From CADEDV01 sp964596345 (GTDB taxonomy: Bacteria; Bacteroidota; Bacteroidia; Chitinophagales; Chitinophagaceae), in the NCBI GenBank assembly GCA_964596345.1, contig CAZQSZ010000007.1, forward strand, positions 305,029 through 369,028: a stretch of DNA of 64,000 nt, given 5' to 3'. Position 1 is the stretch's first letter. Each line of letters starts with the position of its first letter. Position numbers and translations under genes: made by a program. The notes below the pieces were generated by a model that saw nothing but the letters and a program-made list of their open reading frames with translations, did not search any database and had not been told where the DNA came from. Below are positions 24,530-33,371 of this stretch, piece by piece.

Positions 24530-25834
24530 ATGTCACAGGACCTGATCAAAAGCTTGCTTGAAGCATTGGCTTTTTCGCCAGATAATATTCCGTTGCGTTT
24601 GCAGGTAGCCGACCTGATGGTTCAGCAAAAGATGTATGATCAGGCGATTGAACAATACCAGCAGGTTTTGGAAAAAAGCTACGGTAACAGTAAGGCTCAG
24701 TTGGGAATGGCTTCCTGTTATTTTCATCTGCAAAAATTCTCTACTGCCATTATCATTTATGAGCAACTGAACGGGCAACTTCAGCTGTTTGACCAGGTCA
24801 TGTATATCAAATCACTGATCAAAGAGCATTCAATTCAGGCTGCAACAGATCAATACCAGCAATTACTGGCACTCAATCCTGGTTTCAACGACGAGGAAAT
24901 TGATGCTGCATTGCGAATGCCTGCTGTAGCCGCGGCTGCGGATGATTTGTTGGATGCCGGGGATTATTTTATGGAAAAGCCCTCCATCAGTTTCGCAGAT
25001 GTGGGTGGGATGAAAAAAGTGAAGGATGAAATATCGCTGAAGATCATTCAGCCGCTCAAAAATCCTGATCTGTATAAGGCATTTGGTAAAAAGGCCGGCG
25101 GGGGTATTTTATTATATGGACCCCCCGGTTGCGGTAAAACTTATATTGCCAAAGCCACCGCCGGTGAAATGAATGCAAGGTTCATTAATATCGGGCTGCA
25201 TGATATCCTGGATATGTGGATCGGCAACAGTGAAAAGAACCTGCATGAGATATTTGAAATGGCCCGGCGGAATAAACCCTGTGTGTTGTTTTTTGATGAA
25301 GTGGATGCGCTGGGAGCCAGCCGCAGTGATCTGAAACAATCGGCCATGCGTCATGTGATCAACCAGTTCCTGGCAGAACTGGATGGAGTGGATTCAGATA
25401 ACGAAGGTGTATTGATACTGGCAGCCACCAACGCACCCTGGGGTGTGGATGCGGCATTCAGGCGGCCCGGTCGTTTTGACCGGATCATTTTCGTCGAACC
25501 ACCTGATGAAAAAGCAAGAGAAGAAATGTTCAGCAGCATGCTGCAGGGTAAACCGGTAAAAAATATTGATACTGCTAAGCTGGCGGCAGCAGCAGCCAAT
25601 TATTCCGGCGCAGATATCAAGGCGCTGATCGATATTACAGTGGAGGATAAGATCACTGAATCTTTAAGTACTGGTGCCATTGAGCCCATTACAACAAAAG
25701 ATATTTTAAAAGCACTCAAACAGCATAAGCCTACCACACTGGAATGGTTTTCATCGGCCCGTAATTATGCTTTATATGCCAACGAATCCGGCTTGTACGA
25801 TGATATTTTAAAGTACCTGAAGATCAAAAAATAA
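24530..25834 (+). CDS. TPR-fused AAA+ ATPase (Vps4/Ycf46-like core)
   Basis: A 434-residue cytoplasmic protein. Residues 1-130 form TPR-like helical pairs (LRLQVADLMVQQKMYDQAIEQYQQVL); 150-400 form one classical AAA+ module with SFADVGGMKKVKDEI, Walker A GPPGCGKT (197-204), Walker B LFFDEVD (253-259) and a second-region-of-homology with arginine fingers in FRRPGRFDR (310-318). The end (TLEWFSSARNYALYANESGLYDDIL) resembles the C-terminal helix region of meiotic-clade AAA proteins. There is no protease domain, so remodelling or unfolding is more likely than degradation. Its TAA is followed at once by the ATG of a TPR membrane protein, its probable partner. The substrate is unknown. Confidence 0.85.
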   Translation: MSQDLIKSLLEALAFSPDNIPLRLQVADLMVQQKMYDQAIEQYQQVLEKSYGNSKAQLGMASCYFHLQKFSTAIIIYEQLNGQLQLFDQVMYIKSLIKEHSIQAATDQYQQLLALNPGFNDEEIDAALRMPAVAAAADDLLDAGDYFMEKPSISFADVGGMKKVKDEISLKIIQPLKNPDLYKAFGKKAGGGILLYGPPGCGKTYIAKATAGEMNARFINIGLHDILDMWIGNSEKNLHEIFEMARRNKPCVLFFDEVDALGASRSDLKQSAMRHVINQFLAELDGVDSDNEGVLILAATNAPWGVDAAFRRPGRFDRIIFVEPPDEKAREEMFSSMLQGKPVKNIDTAKLAAAAANYSGADIKALIDITVEDKITESLSTGAIEPITTKDILKALKQHKPTTLEWFSSARNYALYANESGLYDDILKYLKIKK

Positions 25835-27091
25835 ATGAGCAACGAAATCAGTGCTTTTATTGAAAGAGCCAACCTGCTGCTGGAACAAGGCCGTTTTGGT
25901 GATGCTGAAAAATTTATTAAGCAGGCTCTTGCCACGGAGCCGGAAAATGATTATGCCTTGTCCGTATTGGCAAGGATTTACCTGAATAATGGCCAGCATG
26001 ATAAGGGGATGGAAACAATTCAAAAAGCTATTGCAATTGACCCGGAAGAATCATTTTATTATTACCTGCTGGGATTTGGTTATTACCATAAGAACTTAAC
26101 TGCACAGGCCATCACTTACCTGAGTAAAGCCATTGAGCTGGATCCGTATAGTGCGGAGTATTATGGCCTGCTGGCTTTTGTGCAACTGGATGATCAGAAA
26201 TTTGAAGCAGGTCTCAGTAAAGCCAATGAAGGATTAGCGATTGATGCGGAGAATATCACCTGCCTGAATGCAAGATCAGTTGCCCTCAATAAATTGCGCC
26301 GGACGGATGACGCTATTGAAACTATGCAGAATGCCCTTGCACAGGACCCGGACAATGAATTTACCCATTCCACCATCGGCTGGAATTTACTAGAAAAGGG
26401 CAAACACAAACAGGCCACTGAACACTTCCGGGAAGCCTTGCGCCTGGCCCCTGATCATCACAATGCAAAAAGTGGGTTGAAGGAAGCGCTGAAATCAAAA
26501 ATACCACCCTACAGGTGGTTGCTCCAGTTCAATTTTTGGTTAAGTAATAAAGGAAGCAATTTCCGGTGGGGATTTTTGATCGGCATCTTTGTGGTCGTTC
26601 GCATTATTGCAACAATAAGTAATGACAATCCCGGTTTTGAAAACGTGGGAATGATCGTAGCGGGTGCCTACCTTGTTTTTGTTTCGCTTTCCTGGATATT
26701 AAACCCGCTTGCCAATAGTTTTTTATTTTTTCATAAGGATGGAAAACATGCATTGGAAAAGCAGGAAAAGATCAATGCCATCGGTTTTATGACCTGTATA
26801 GCTGCAGGCACTGTCATACTTTTTCTTTCATCTCTTGTGGGAGAGGGGGAAAGATCTGGTAGCTGGCTGGCAAGTGGTCTTATTGCTTTATCACTGGCCA
26901 TACCCGCAGGACATATGCTGTTCCCGATCCGTTTCAAACATAATACGGTATCCCAGTGGATCGCTATCGGGTTAGTATGTTTAGGCGGTATTTCATTACT
27001 CGTCGGGCTAACCGGTATTTTCCCCGGAGAAGTTATTTTTGTCTGCTATTTCTTCCTGTTTATTATCTATACCTGGGCAACTGCTTTTTAA
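25835..27091 (+). CDS. TPR-domain protein with six-helix membrane C-terminus
   Basis: A 418-residue protein with about six tetratricopeptide repeats in residues 1-215 (DYALSVLARIYLNNGQHDKGMETIQKAIAIDPEE is typical) followed by six hydrophobic spans between 245 and 418. The TPR face would be cytoplasmic, recruiting a partner to the membrane. The ATG directly abuts the stop of the AAA+ gene, and both proteins carry TPRs, so a complex is likely. No enzyme motif is visible in the membrane part. I do not know a characterised system with this architecture. Confidence 0.8.
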   Translation: MSNEISAFIERANLLLEQGRFGDAEKFIKQALATEPENDYALSVLARIYLNNGQHDKGMETIQKAIAIDPEESFYYYLLGFGYYHKNLTAQAITYLSKAIELDPYSAEYYGLLAFVQLDDQKFEAGLSKANEGLAIDAENITCLNARSVALNKLRRTDDAIETMQNALAQDPDNEFTHSTIGWNLLEKGKHKQATEHFREALRLAPDHHNAKSGLKEALKSKIPPYRWLLQFNFWLSNKGSNFRWGFLIGIFVVVRIIATISNDNPGFENVGMIVAGAYLVFVSLSWILNPLANSFLFFHKDGKHALEKQEKINAIGFMTCIAAGTVILFLSSLVGEGERSGSWLASGLIALSLAIPAGHMLFPIRFKHNTVSQWIAIGLVCLGGISLLVGLTGIFPGEVIFVCYFFLFIIYTWATAF

Positions 27092-27132
27092 GGCGGGAGA
27101 CCCGGTAAGAAAGAGAAAAATATTTATTCCTG

Positions 27133-27156
27133 TATTTTCAATAATTATTGAAAATA
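27133..27156. promoter_or_regulatory. Perfect 24-bp palindrome upstream of the NDH-2 gene
   Basis: TATTTTCAATAA (27133-27144) is followed directly by its exact reverse complement (27145-27156). It ends 3 bp before the candidate -7 box, so it covers the -15 to -40 region, the position of an operator. The bound regulator is not known; the half-site does not match Rex, and it only loosely recalls Fnr or Fur sites. Confidence 0.65.
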
Positions 27157-27159
27157 GTG

Positions 27160-27167
27160 TAAGTTTG
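27160..27167 (+). promoter_or_regulatory. Candidate -7 box for the NDH-2 gene (TAAGTTTG)
   Basis: A perfect TAnnTTTG ending 19 bp before the ATG at 27187. The -33 region is occupied by the palindrome and has no TTG at normal spacing, suggesting dependence on, or control by, a bound regulator. Confidence 0.6.
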
Positions 27168-27186
27168 TACTACAAAATGACTTTGT

Positions 27187-28458
27187 ATGAAAGTAGTGAT
27201 CGTTGGCGGGGGATTTGGCGGACTCCGTCTGGCCCGCCGGTTGAATAATAAAGTGGGGTTTGAAGTGATACTTATTGATAAATTTAATTATCACCAGTTC
27301 CAGCCCCTGTTTTACCAGGTGGCCACAGCAGGGCTGGATGCGAGTAATATTTCTTTCCCCTTACGAAAGGTATTCCAGAAAAGTAAGAATGTCAGGATAC
27401 GGCTGGCGGAATTAAAACAGGTTGTGGCCGAAGAGAATAAAGTGATTACCGATACAGAAGAGATTTCTTATGATGTGCTGGTGCTGGCGACCGGAGCTGA
27501 TACCAATTTCTTCGGCAATAAAAACCTGGAGCAACATGCATTCCCGATGAAATCAACGGTGGAAGCTTTGCAGATCCGTCACCGGTTGCTGCAGTTATTT
27601 GAAGATGCTCATGCCATCCATAATAAGGAAGAACTGCAACGACTGATGAATATTGTGGTGGTGGGTGGCGGCCCCACGGGTGTGGAAGTGTCCGGGGCAT
27701 TGGCAGAAATGAAAAAATATGTGTTGCCCAAAGATTATCCCGAACTTGATTTTTCACAGATGAATATCTACCTGCTGGAAGGTGCTGGTAAAACGCTGGC
27801 AGCAATGAGTGAAAAATCATCTGCCCAATCACAACAATATTTATCCAAACTGGGGGTGACAGTGATGACCCATACACTGGTCAAAGATTATGATGGAAAA
27901 GAAGTGTTATTGCAGGATGGAAATACGATACCTGCTGCTACGGTGATATGGGCAGCCGGTATCAAAGGAAATATTCCTGCCGGTTTTGATCAATCACTGA
28001 TCGCCCGGGGAAACCGGGTCAAAACAGACCGTTACTGCCGGGTGCAGGGATATAATAATGTATATGCCCTGGGCGACCTGGCTTATATGGAAACACCCAA
28101 ATATCCCAACAGTCATCCGCAGGTGGCGCCGGTAGCTATTCAACAGGCAGACCTGCTGGCAGAAAACCTGAAACTGATCGAAAAGAAATCGGATATCAGC
28201 CGGCAATATGAATTTGAATATAACGATAAAGGCTCGATGGCAACCGTGGGCAGGAACCTGGCGGTGGTGGATGTGCCCAAACCTAAATTACATTTTGGAG
28301 GCTTTATTGCCTGGTTGATCTGGATGGGATTGCACCTGATGCTGATTCTGGGTGTCAAGAACAGGTTCTTTGTATTCAGTAACTGGCTCTATAATTATTT
28401 TACCTATGACCAGAACCTTCGGTTGATCTTTAAAGAATTTAATAAGCCTGTGAAATGA
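27187..28458 (+). CDS. Type II NADH dehydrogenase (NDH-2-like FAD oxidoreductase)
   Basis: A 423-residue flavoprotein that passes electrons from NADH to quinone without pumping ions. The FAD motif GGGFGG is at 7-12, the NAD motif GGGPTG at 160-165, and the second FAD motif is ALGDLAY. A hydrophobic helix near the C-terminus (FIAWLIWMGLHLMLILG) fits membrane attachment, as in Bacteroidota and plant-type NDH-2. The stop overlaps the start of a DUF2071 gene (ATGA). The promoter carries a palindrome, so expression is probably controlled. Confidence 0.93.
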   Translation: MKVVIVGGGFGGLRLARRLNNKVGFEVILIDKFNYHQFQPLFYQVATAGLDASNISFPLRKVFQKSKNVRIRLAELKQVVAEENKVITDTEEISYDVLVLATGADTNFFGNKNLEQHAFPMKSTVEALQIRHRLLQLFEDAHAIHNKEELQRLMNIVVVGGGPTGVEVSGALAEMKKYVLPKDYPELDFSQMNIYLLEGAGKTLAAMSEKSSAQSQQYLSKLGVTVMTHTLVKDYDGKEVLLQDGNTIPAATVIWAAGIKGNIPAGFDQSLIARGNRVKTDRYCRVQGYNNVYALGDLAYMETPKYPNSHPQVAPVAIQQADLLAENLKLIEKKSDISRQYEFEYNDKGSMATVGRNLAVVDVPKPKLHFGGFIAWLIWMGLHLMLILGVKNRFFVFSNWLYNYFTYDQNLRLIFKEFNKPVK

Positions 28459-29171
28459 ACAAACGAAAATTTCTTACGGCAGAATGGCGGAAATTAATTA
28501 TAGCCAATTATGAAATTGATCCGGGTCTGTTGAGTAAATATATTCCTCGGGGGACAGAGTTAGATATATGGAATAATAAACATTATGTGAGCCTGGTTGG
28601 CTTTATGTTTATGAAGACAAAAGTACTGGGTATCCGTGTCCCGTTTCATACAAACTCTCCGGAGGTTAATTTGAGATTTTATGTTCGTTACAAAGATGGA
28701 AGTGAATGGAAAAGAGGTGTGGTTTTTATCAGCGAGATTGTTCCTAAGCCGGCCTTATCGTTTGTAGCTAATACGCTATATAATGAACATTATAGCACAC
28801 TGCCCATGAAGCATGAATGGAAGCAGGAAGAGAATAATTTAGTTGTAAGTTATCAATGGAAGAAGAACGGGAAATGGAATAAACTGGAAGTAAGTAGTCA
28901 GCCGGAAGCAATTCCATTACAGGCCGGGACTAAAGAAGAGTTTATAACCCAGCATTTTTGGGGATACACTTCAGTCAATAATAAGAAGACGGCAGAATAT
29001 CATGTATATCACCCGAGATGGAATATTTATCCTGTAAAGGGTTTTGAGATTGATTGCGATTTCGAAGGTTTGTACGGCAGTGATTTTGCTATACTCAAGC
29101 GGCAACAGCCTGCTTCCATTTTCCTGGCAGAAGGGAGTGAGATCAGTGTGTACAATAAAAGAGTTCTTTGA
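28455..29171 (+). CDS. DUF2071 (YqjF-like) protein
   Basis: A 238-residue protein with the DUF2071 pattern: RKLIIANYEIDPGLLSKYIPRGTELDIWNNKHYVSLVGF at the start, then FHTNSPEVNLRFYVRY and the VYHPRWNIYP segment. It is related in fold to acetoacetate decarboxylase-like barrels; no biochemical role is established for the Bacteroidota group. Its ATG overlaps the NDH-2 stop (4 bp), so translation is coupled. It is tail-to-tail with the HEAT-like gene. Confidence 0.85.
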   Translation: MNKRKFLTAEWRKLIIANYEIDPGLLSKYIPRGTELDIWNNKHYVSLVGFMFMKTKVLGIRVPFHTNSPEVNLRFYVRYKDGSEWKRGVVFISEIVPKPALSFVANTLYNEHYSTLPMKHEWKQEENNLVVSYQWKKNGKWNKLEVSSQPEAIPLQAGTKEEFITQHFWGYTSVNNKKTAEYHVYHPRWNIYPVKGFEIDCDFEGLYGSDFAILKRQQPASIFLAEGSEISVYNKRVL

Positions 29172-29195
29172 ATTTCTTTCACCAAATTCTTAATG

Positions 29196-29708
29196 CTATT
29201 TCAGCTCTTTGAGTATCTTCCGGGCTCTTGACTTGAACGCAGGCGATTCATTCTCCCATTGTGTTTCAATGATGGTGCGCAGCTCATTTTTTATTTCCGG
29301 GTACTGGCGGGAGAGGTTCTGTAATACCGTTAAAGAAAAAGCCTTCACAGCCGGTTTTTCTTTGGGGCTAATGATATAATCAAAGCAAAGGTTCATCACA
29401 TTGCCCTGGTATTTTTTGGGAATATTGATATCCTGCAGCAGCCGGACCGAATTGCGTTTCACTGCATCATGCAGGTGAGGTTGTTCCAGGTAGCGGAGCA
29501 GTTTGGCAAAATGTTTTTGAATAAGGACAGGATGCGCAGCAACTGCATAACTCAGCGGCCAGGCGGCCCGTTGTACCAGCTTGGATTCATCGCTTATAAA
29601 AAGTGCAAACAACTGGTCGAAACGTTGCTGGTTGTTGCCGATCCATTGAACGACCTTATCAGTCTGTGCTTTGGAATGTTCGGCAAGTAAAGTATCCTGC
29701 AGATTCAT
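29196..29708 (-). CDS. HEAT-repeat-like helical protein
   Basis: A 170-residue, all-helical protein (LFISDESKLVQRAAWPLSYAVAAHPVLIQKHFAKLLRYL and later pairs) resembling ARM/HEAT repeats. The ATG at 29708 is chosen because the one at 29726 lies in the terminator of the upstream gene. No catalytic motif is seen; it probably mediates protein contacts. It ends 24 bp from the DUF2071 gene, convergently. Confidence 0.65.
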   Translation of the reverse strand: MNLQDTLLAEHSKAQTDKVVQWIGNNQQRFDQLFALFISDESKLVQRAAWPLSYAVAAHPVLIQKHFAKLLRYLEQPHLHDAVKRNSVRLLQDINIPKKYQGNVMNLCFDYIISPKEKPAVKAFSLTVLQNLSRQYPEIKNELRTIIETQWENESPAFKSRARKILKELK

Positions 29709-29715
29709 AACCCGG

Positions 29716-29757
29716 TAAAAATACAAAAGGCAACTTTTGAAAAAGCTGCCTTTTGTA
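29716..29757 (-). terminator. Terminator after the Bax-inhibitor gene
   Basis: TACAAAAGGCA (29722-29732) pairs perfectly with TGCCTTTTGTA (29747-29757), and the stem extends inward with one mismatch. On the minus strand it is followed by a T-run at 29721-29717. Confidence 0.85.
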
Positions 29758-29777
29758 AATGAACTGAATGAGATATA

Positions 29778-30518
29778 TTAATCTCTTTTGCCTCCGAATA
29801 AACGGAGCAGCATCAGGAACAGGTTGATAAAATCAAGGTAGAGGGTAAGACCTCCCATGATGGCCAGTTTTTTGGCATCAGCTTCAATTACCTGGCCGTT
29901 TTCATCCAGACCTTCGCCAATACGTTTAAGTTTTTGTACATCATAAGCAGTAAGGCCGGTAAACACCAGCACACCCACAAAACTGATAATATAATCCATC
30001 GTAGAGTTACCGAGGAACATATTGATCACCGAAGCGATCACAATACCGATAAGGCCCATGGTCATGATACGGCCAAAACTGGTGAGGTCTTTGTTGGTGG
30101 TATAACCCATAAAAGCCATTACGCCAAACATTGCAGCTGCCGAAGCGAAACAGGCAAATACGGAGTTTGCTGTATATATCAATAGGACGAAACTAAACGT
30201 GAGGCCAGTAATAGCTGAATAAGCAATAAACAAAGAGATAAGAACAGGGGCAGAGAACTTTTGAAACCCTAAAGACATGGCCAATACAAAACCCAGCGGT
30301 GCAAACATTACCACATAGAACAGTATTTTGTTCTCAACGATTGGGATTAACCACTGTTGATTATTGAAAAATAAAAAAGCTACAACTGCAGAAATGCCTA
30401 ATGCCAGGAACATATAGGCAAATACATTTGCGATAAACGATTTGGAACGGGTTCCTGTAGCCTGATAACTGTTGAACAGGTGCTCGGGAGTGCTGCTGGA
30501 ATGATTAGGGTAATCCAT
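29778..30518 (-). CDS. Bax inhibitor-1/YccA family membrane protein
   Basis: A 246-residue inner-membrane protein with seven hydrophobic spans and the family signature at the end (GLTAYDVQKLKRIGEGLDENGQ... ALTLYLDFINLFLMLLRLFG type). The N-terminal 30 residues are polar and Ser/His-rich. Relatives act as pH-sensitive Ca2+ leak channels or modulate membrane proteolysis; the role here is not indicated by neighbours. It has its own terminator and appears monocistronic. Confidence 0.92.
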   Translation of the reverse strand: MDYPNHSSSTPEHLFNSYQATGTRSKSFIANVFAYMFLALGISAVVAFLFFNNQQWLIPIVENKILFYVVMFAPLGFVLAMSLGFQKFSAPVLISLFIAYSAITGLTFSFVLLIYTANSVFACFASAAAMFGVMAFMGYTTNKDLTSFGRIMTMGLIGIVIASVINMFLGNSTMDYIISFVGVLVFTGLTAYDVQKLKRIGEGLDENGQVIEADAKKLAIMGGLTLYLDFINLFLMLLRLFGGKRD

Positions 30519-30627
30519 ATTTGAGTTTTAATTAAGGATGTAAATTAAGCAACACTCGTTAAGTATCCAAGTTTCGGCTTAAATATTTTCCTATAATTTA
30601 CATTATGTTAAATTAAATGAATCAAGG

Positions 30628-30649
30628 AAAAACCGGGTGTATTCCCGGT
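30628..30649 (-). terminator. Terminator after the first secreted TPR gene
   Basis: ACCGGG (30632-30637) pairs with CCCGGT (30644-30649) around a 6-nt loop, followed on the minus strand by five T. Confidence 0.8.
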
Positions 30650-30679
30650 CTTCCAGATTCGTTGTTCTCAAGGGAAAGT

Positions 30680-31906
30680 CTAGTTGACTGCTTTGATCTT
30701 CTCCTGGAACTCCTTTACCCTCTCCTTATCCTTTTTCCGGTCCCAGTAATCCAGCAGCATTTTACAGGCACTGATATAATTATCTTTCTCCTTAGACTGT
30801 ACAGCCAGTTTAGCCGGATCTATACTATTGTATGCATTACCGGCATATTGGTACACCAGTTCATAGCGTTGGTTAATATCTGCTGCGTAGGCATCTTTCT
30901 TTTTGCTGTCGGCAGACTTATTATAATTATCGATCAGGTCATTGATCAGGTTAAGCTGGTAACGGCTCATCAGCAGGTTGGCTTCCACGGTTGCTTTAGC
31001 CAGCAATGCACTTTTCAGAATTTCAGGGATCTTCGGATGCTGTGTGGCAAAGTCTGACGGCCGGGCGGTTTGTTTAAAACAATAATTATACAGCTCAGCG
31101 GCATAATTATAATTCGTGGTGTAATTATTACAATAGCTTTTGATCAGCTCTTCGTATTTGGTAAATAGTTTCTTTTTGTCCGTACCTGCATCTTTCAGGG
31201 GCAGCTGGCACCAGAATTCATCTTCCGGGTAGAGTTCACGGCCAAGGCTGCTGTATTTGTCACGGTTGGGCTTATCCCCTTTTTTATGAAAACGGTCAGC
31301 AAGAAAGCGGTAGATACCTTCAAAACCTTTACCTGTAATTTTATTATCGGCTATTTTCTGGTAATAACTGATGGCAATATCTTCTTTGCCGGCGTTGATA
31401 GCGGCAGCGGCTATATTCACATAAAGCTGTGTGTCATATACCGGGAATGAATAGGCCTGGTAGCTGAAACCCTTTTTAACAATGAAGTTTTCCATCTCTT
31501 CCACTTCACGGAAGCTTTTCAATGCTTCTTCGAACCGCTTTGACTGGAAATCATTGTTGGCCTTGTCAATATTATTAAAGGTGAGCCCGAATAATATTTC
31601 ATGTTCTGTCGTCGCAGCATCTTTTTCTTTCAGTTCAAGGAATTTTTTATAAGCAGCAAAAGCATCTGCGTAACCGGATGGTAAGGTATTGCCCTGTTTT
31701 AGTATATTGTAGTAAACCAGCGCTTTGAGGTACCAGCCTTCAGAACGTTTGGCATTGGCCTCAGTACTGAGATAGATATCAATTCCTTCCTTTGCTTTTC
31801 CCCATTGGTTCTTCCCGGCCAGTGAACGGACATCATCCAGGCTCTGTCCCGTCGCCATTATACTGATCAAAAAACTAAAAAGAAACAGGGAAATATGTTT
31901 GCTCAT
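30680..31906 (-). CDS. Secreted TPR-type protein, paralogue of its upstream neighbour
   Basis: A 408-residue protein with a signal peptide (SLFLFSFLISIMATGQ) and helical TPR-like pairs throughout (QWGKAKEGIDIYL, YYQKIADNKITGKGFEGIYRFLADRF). It shares segment order with the next gene (31993-33330), for example YRFL-x-n-KY-SSLGRELYPEDEF versus KYKALGKEVYPKSEF, so the two arose by duplication. Likely periplasmic; function unknown. A hairpin separates the two genes. Confidence 0.7.
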   Translation of the reverse strand: MSKHISLFLFSFLISIMATGQSLDDVRSLAGKNQWGKAKEGIDIYLSTEANAKRSEGWYLKALVYYNILKQGNTLPSGYADAFAAYKKFLELKEKDAATTEHEILFGLTFNNIDKANNDFQSKRFEEALKSFREVEEMENFIVKKGFSYQAYSFPVYDTQLYVNIAAAAINAGKEDIAISYYQKIADNKITGKGFEGIYRFLADRFHKKGDKPNRDKYSSLGRELYPEDEFWCQLPLKDAGTDKKKLFTKYEELIKSYCNNYTTNYNYAAELYNYCFKQTARPSDFATQHPKIPEILKSALLAKATVEANLLMSRYQLNLINDLIDNYNKSADSKKKDAYAADINQRYELVYQYAGNAYNSIDPAKLAVQSKEKDNYISACKMLLDYWDRKKDKERVKEFQEKIKAVN

Positions 31907-31957
31907 AAGAAGGATTGATAAGAGGTGAATGCCGGTCCCGGAATTCTTTTCTATAAG

Positions 31958-31984
31958 CAGACACCGCTGTAAAAGCGGTGTCTG
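31958..31984 (-). terminator. 11-bp perfect hairpin between the two TPR genes
   Basis: CAGACACCGCT (31958-31968) pairs exactly with AGCGGTGTCTG (31974-31984), 5-nt loop, 8 bp past the upstream gene's stop. The U-tract is poor, so it may be a partial terminator or an mRNA-stabilising stem. Confidence 0.6.
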
Positions 31985-31992
31985 AATTATTT

Positions 31993-33330
31993 TTAGTGGA
32001 TCGAATCGTAAAGGTCATTCCATTTTTTCTCTTCCGCTGCAAATTTGGCGGCTTCGGCAGGTTTGCCTTTTGCCATGATTTTTTTGAAACCATACATTTC
32101 ACCCAGGTCACTCACAATGAATTTATATTGTTGTTTATGACGCAGGTTCAGGGTGGCTAATTTGGCTCCGAGTATGGCGGCTGCTTTTTCATACGGAACG
32201 ATGGCCAGGTCCATTGTGGCGGCGTAGAGTTTATCAAGGTCTTCTCTTTTCTGGATATCTTCTTTCGCAGCAGGCTTTCCGGGTTTGGTGCGGGCCTGCA
32301 TATCGGCTGCATGCGCTGAACGTTGCTTGTTGACCATTTTGGCTTTGTTCAGGTAATGACCCCCGAGGTATACATGCGGATCTTCTTCATTGGGGCTGAG
32401 TGAGGCTGCTTTATTCAATGAAGCCACCATCTTCGCTTCAAGTTCAGCGGCATTGGCAGGCTGTACAGCACCTTCTTCGGTGGAGTTAAGTGTATCGTAG
32501 ATCACACCACCTAATAATAAAGCTGCTTTGTAATTGGAAGGGTCGCCGGCTATTATTTCTTCAACAGACTGGATCTTTTTGTCCAGGTCTGTCTCCAGGC
32601 CAACAGCGAAATCTACTTTATCATAGTTAAAAAACTCACTTTTGGGATATACCTCTTTACCAAGTGCTTTATATTTCTCAAAAGAAGCCAGGTCCTTTTT
32701 GGTGAAATAATAATTTACCAGGAAACGGTAGAAGTTCTCATATTCCCTGTCACTTACTTTAATATCAGCCAGTCTTGCATAATATTTGGCTGCAGCATCT
32801 TTGTTATTACTGCTCTCGGCAGTGATACCGGCCAGTAACAGGCTGTTCGTATCAACCGCAACGTTGATCAGTTTTTCTTTGATCAGCATATCTGACAAAG
32901 TCACTACTTTCTCGAATGTTTCAAAACTTTGCTGCCAGTTCTTCGCATTATAATCCTTGTAGCCGGCAGAGAACAATGCACTGTAAAGGTTGATCGGTGC
33001 ACTCTGGTAAACAGGATCTTTGGCCAGGCTGAGGTCCGGCTGCATCTCTTTGTATTTTGCAAAGGCCGTTTCGGCTTCTTTTATCAGGGTTTCTGCTTCC
33101 GGGGTGTTTTTTATTGTTTCATCACCTGCAAGGCTCGCATAAACCAGTGTTTTTAAAATATAGGCTTCCGGTTTGGCAGCAAATTTTGCATTTCCCATTC
33201 CTTTGTCCAGGTCTTCTTTGGCCTTTTTATACTGTTGAAGCATAAGAAGGTTCTTGATGGGTTCATAGTTTTGGGCATAGCTGGCAAAGGCCAATGATAC
33301 CAGCACAAAAAACAAAGCGACTTTTTTCAT
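31993..33330 (-). CDS. Secreted TPR-type protein
   Basis: A 445-residue protein with a signal peptide (MKKVALFFVLVSLAFASYAQ) and repeated helical pairs (LQQYKKAKEDLDKGMG, ANAAELEAKMVASLNKAASLSPNEEDPHVYLGGHYL). It is very Lys/Ala-rich and ends in a charged helix. It starts 41 bp after the gyrA stop with no terminator between, so read-through from gyrA is possible. Predicted periplasmic scaffold; function unknown. Paralogue of the gene at 30680-31906. Confidence 0.72.
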   Translation of the reverse strand: MKKVALFFVLVSLAFASYAQNYEPIKNLLMLQQYKKAKEDLDKGMGNAKFAAKPEAYILKTLVYASLAGDETIKNTPEAETLIKEAETAFAKYKEMQPDLSLAKDPVYQSAPINLYSALFSAGYKDYNAKNWQQSFETFEKVVTLSDMLIKEKLINVAVDTNSLLLAGITAESSNNKDAAAKYYARLADIKVSDREYENFYRFLVNYYFTKKDLASFEKYKALGKEVYPKSEFFNYDKVDFAVGLETDLDKKIQSVEEIIAGDPSNYKAALLLGGVIYDTLNSTEEGAVQPANAAELEAKMVASLNKAASLSPNEEDPHVYLGGHYLNKAKMVNKQRSAHAADMQARTKPGKPAAKEDIQKREDLDKLYAATMDLAIVPYEKAAAILGAKLATLNLRHKQQYKFIVSDLGEMYGFKKIMAKGKPAEAAKFAAEEKKWNDLYDSIH

Positions 33331-33371
33331 ATTAGCGTATTTAAAATAAACGTAGTTATAATTAAACCCCT

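Noticed and set aside
29724..29726. ATG at 29726 as start of the HEAT-like gene
   Set aside because: It falls within the terminator hairpin of the Bax-inhibitor gene; ATG 29708 is preferred.
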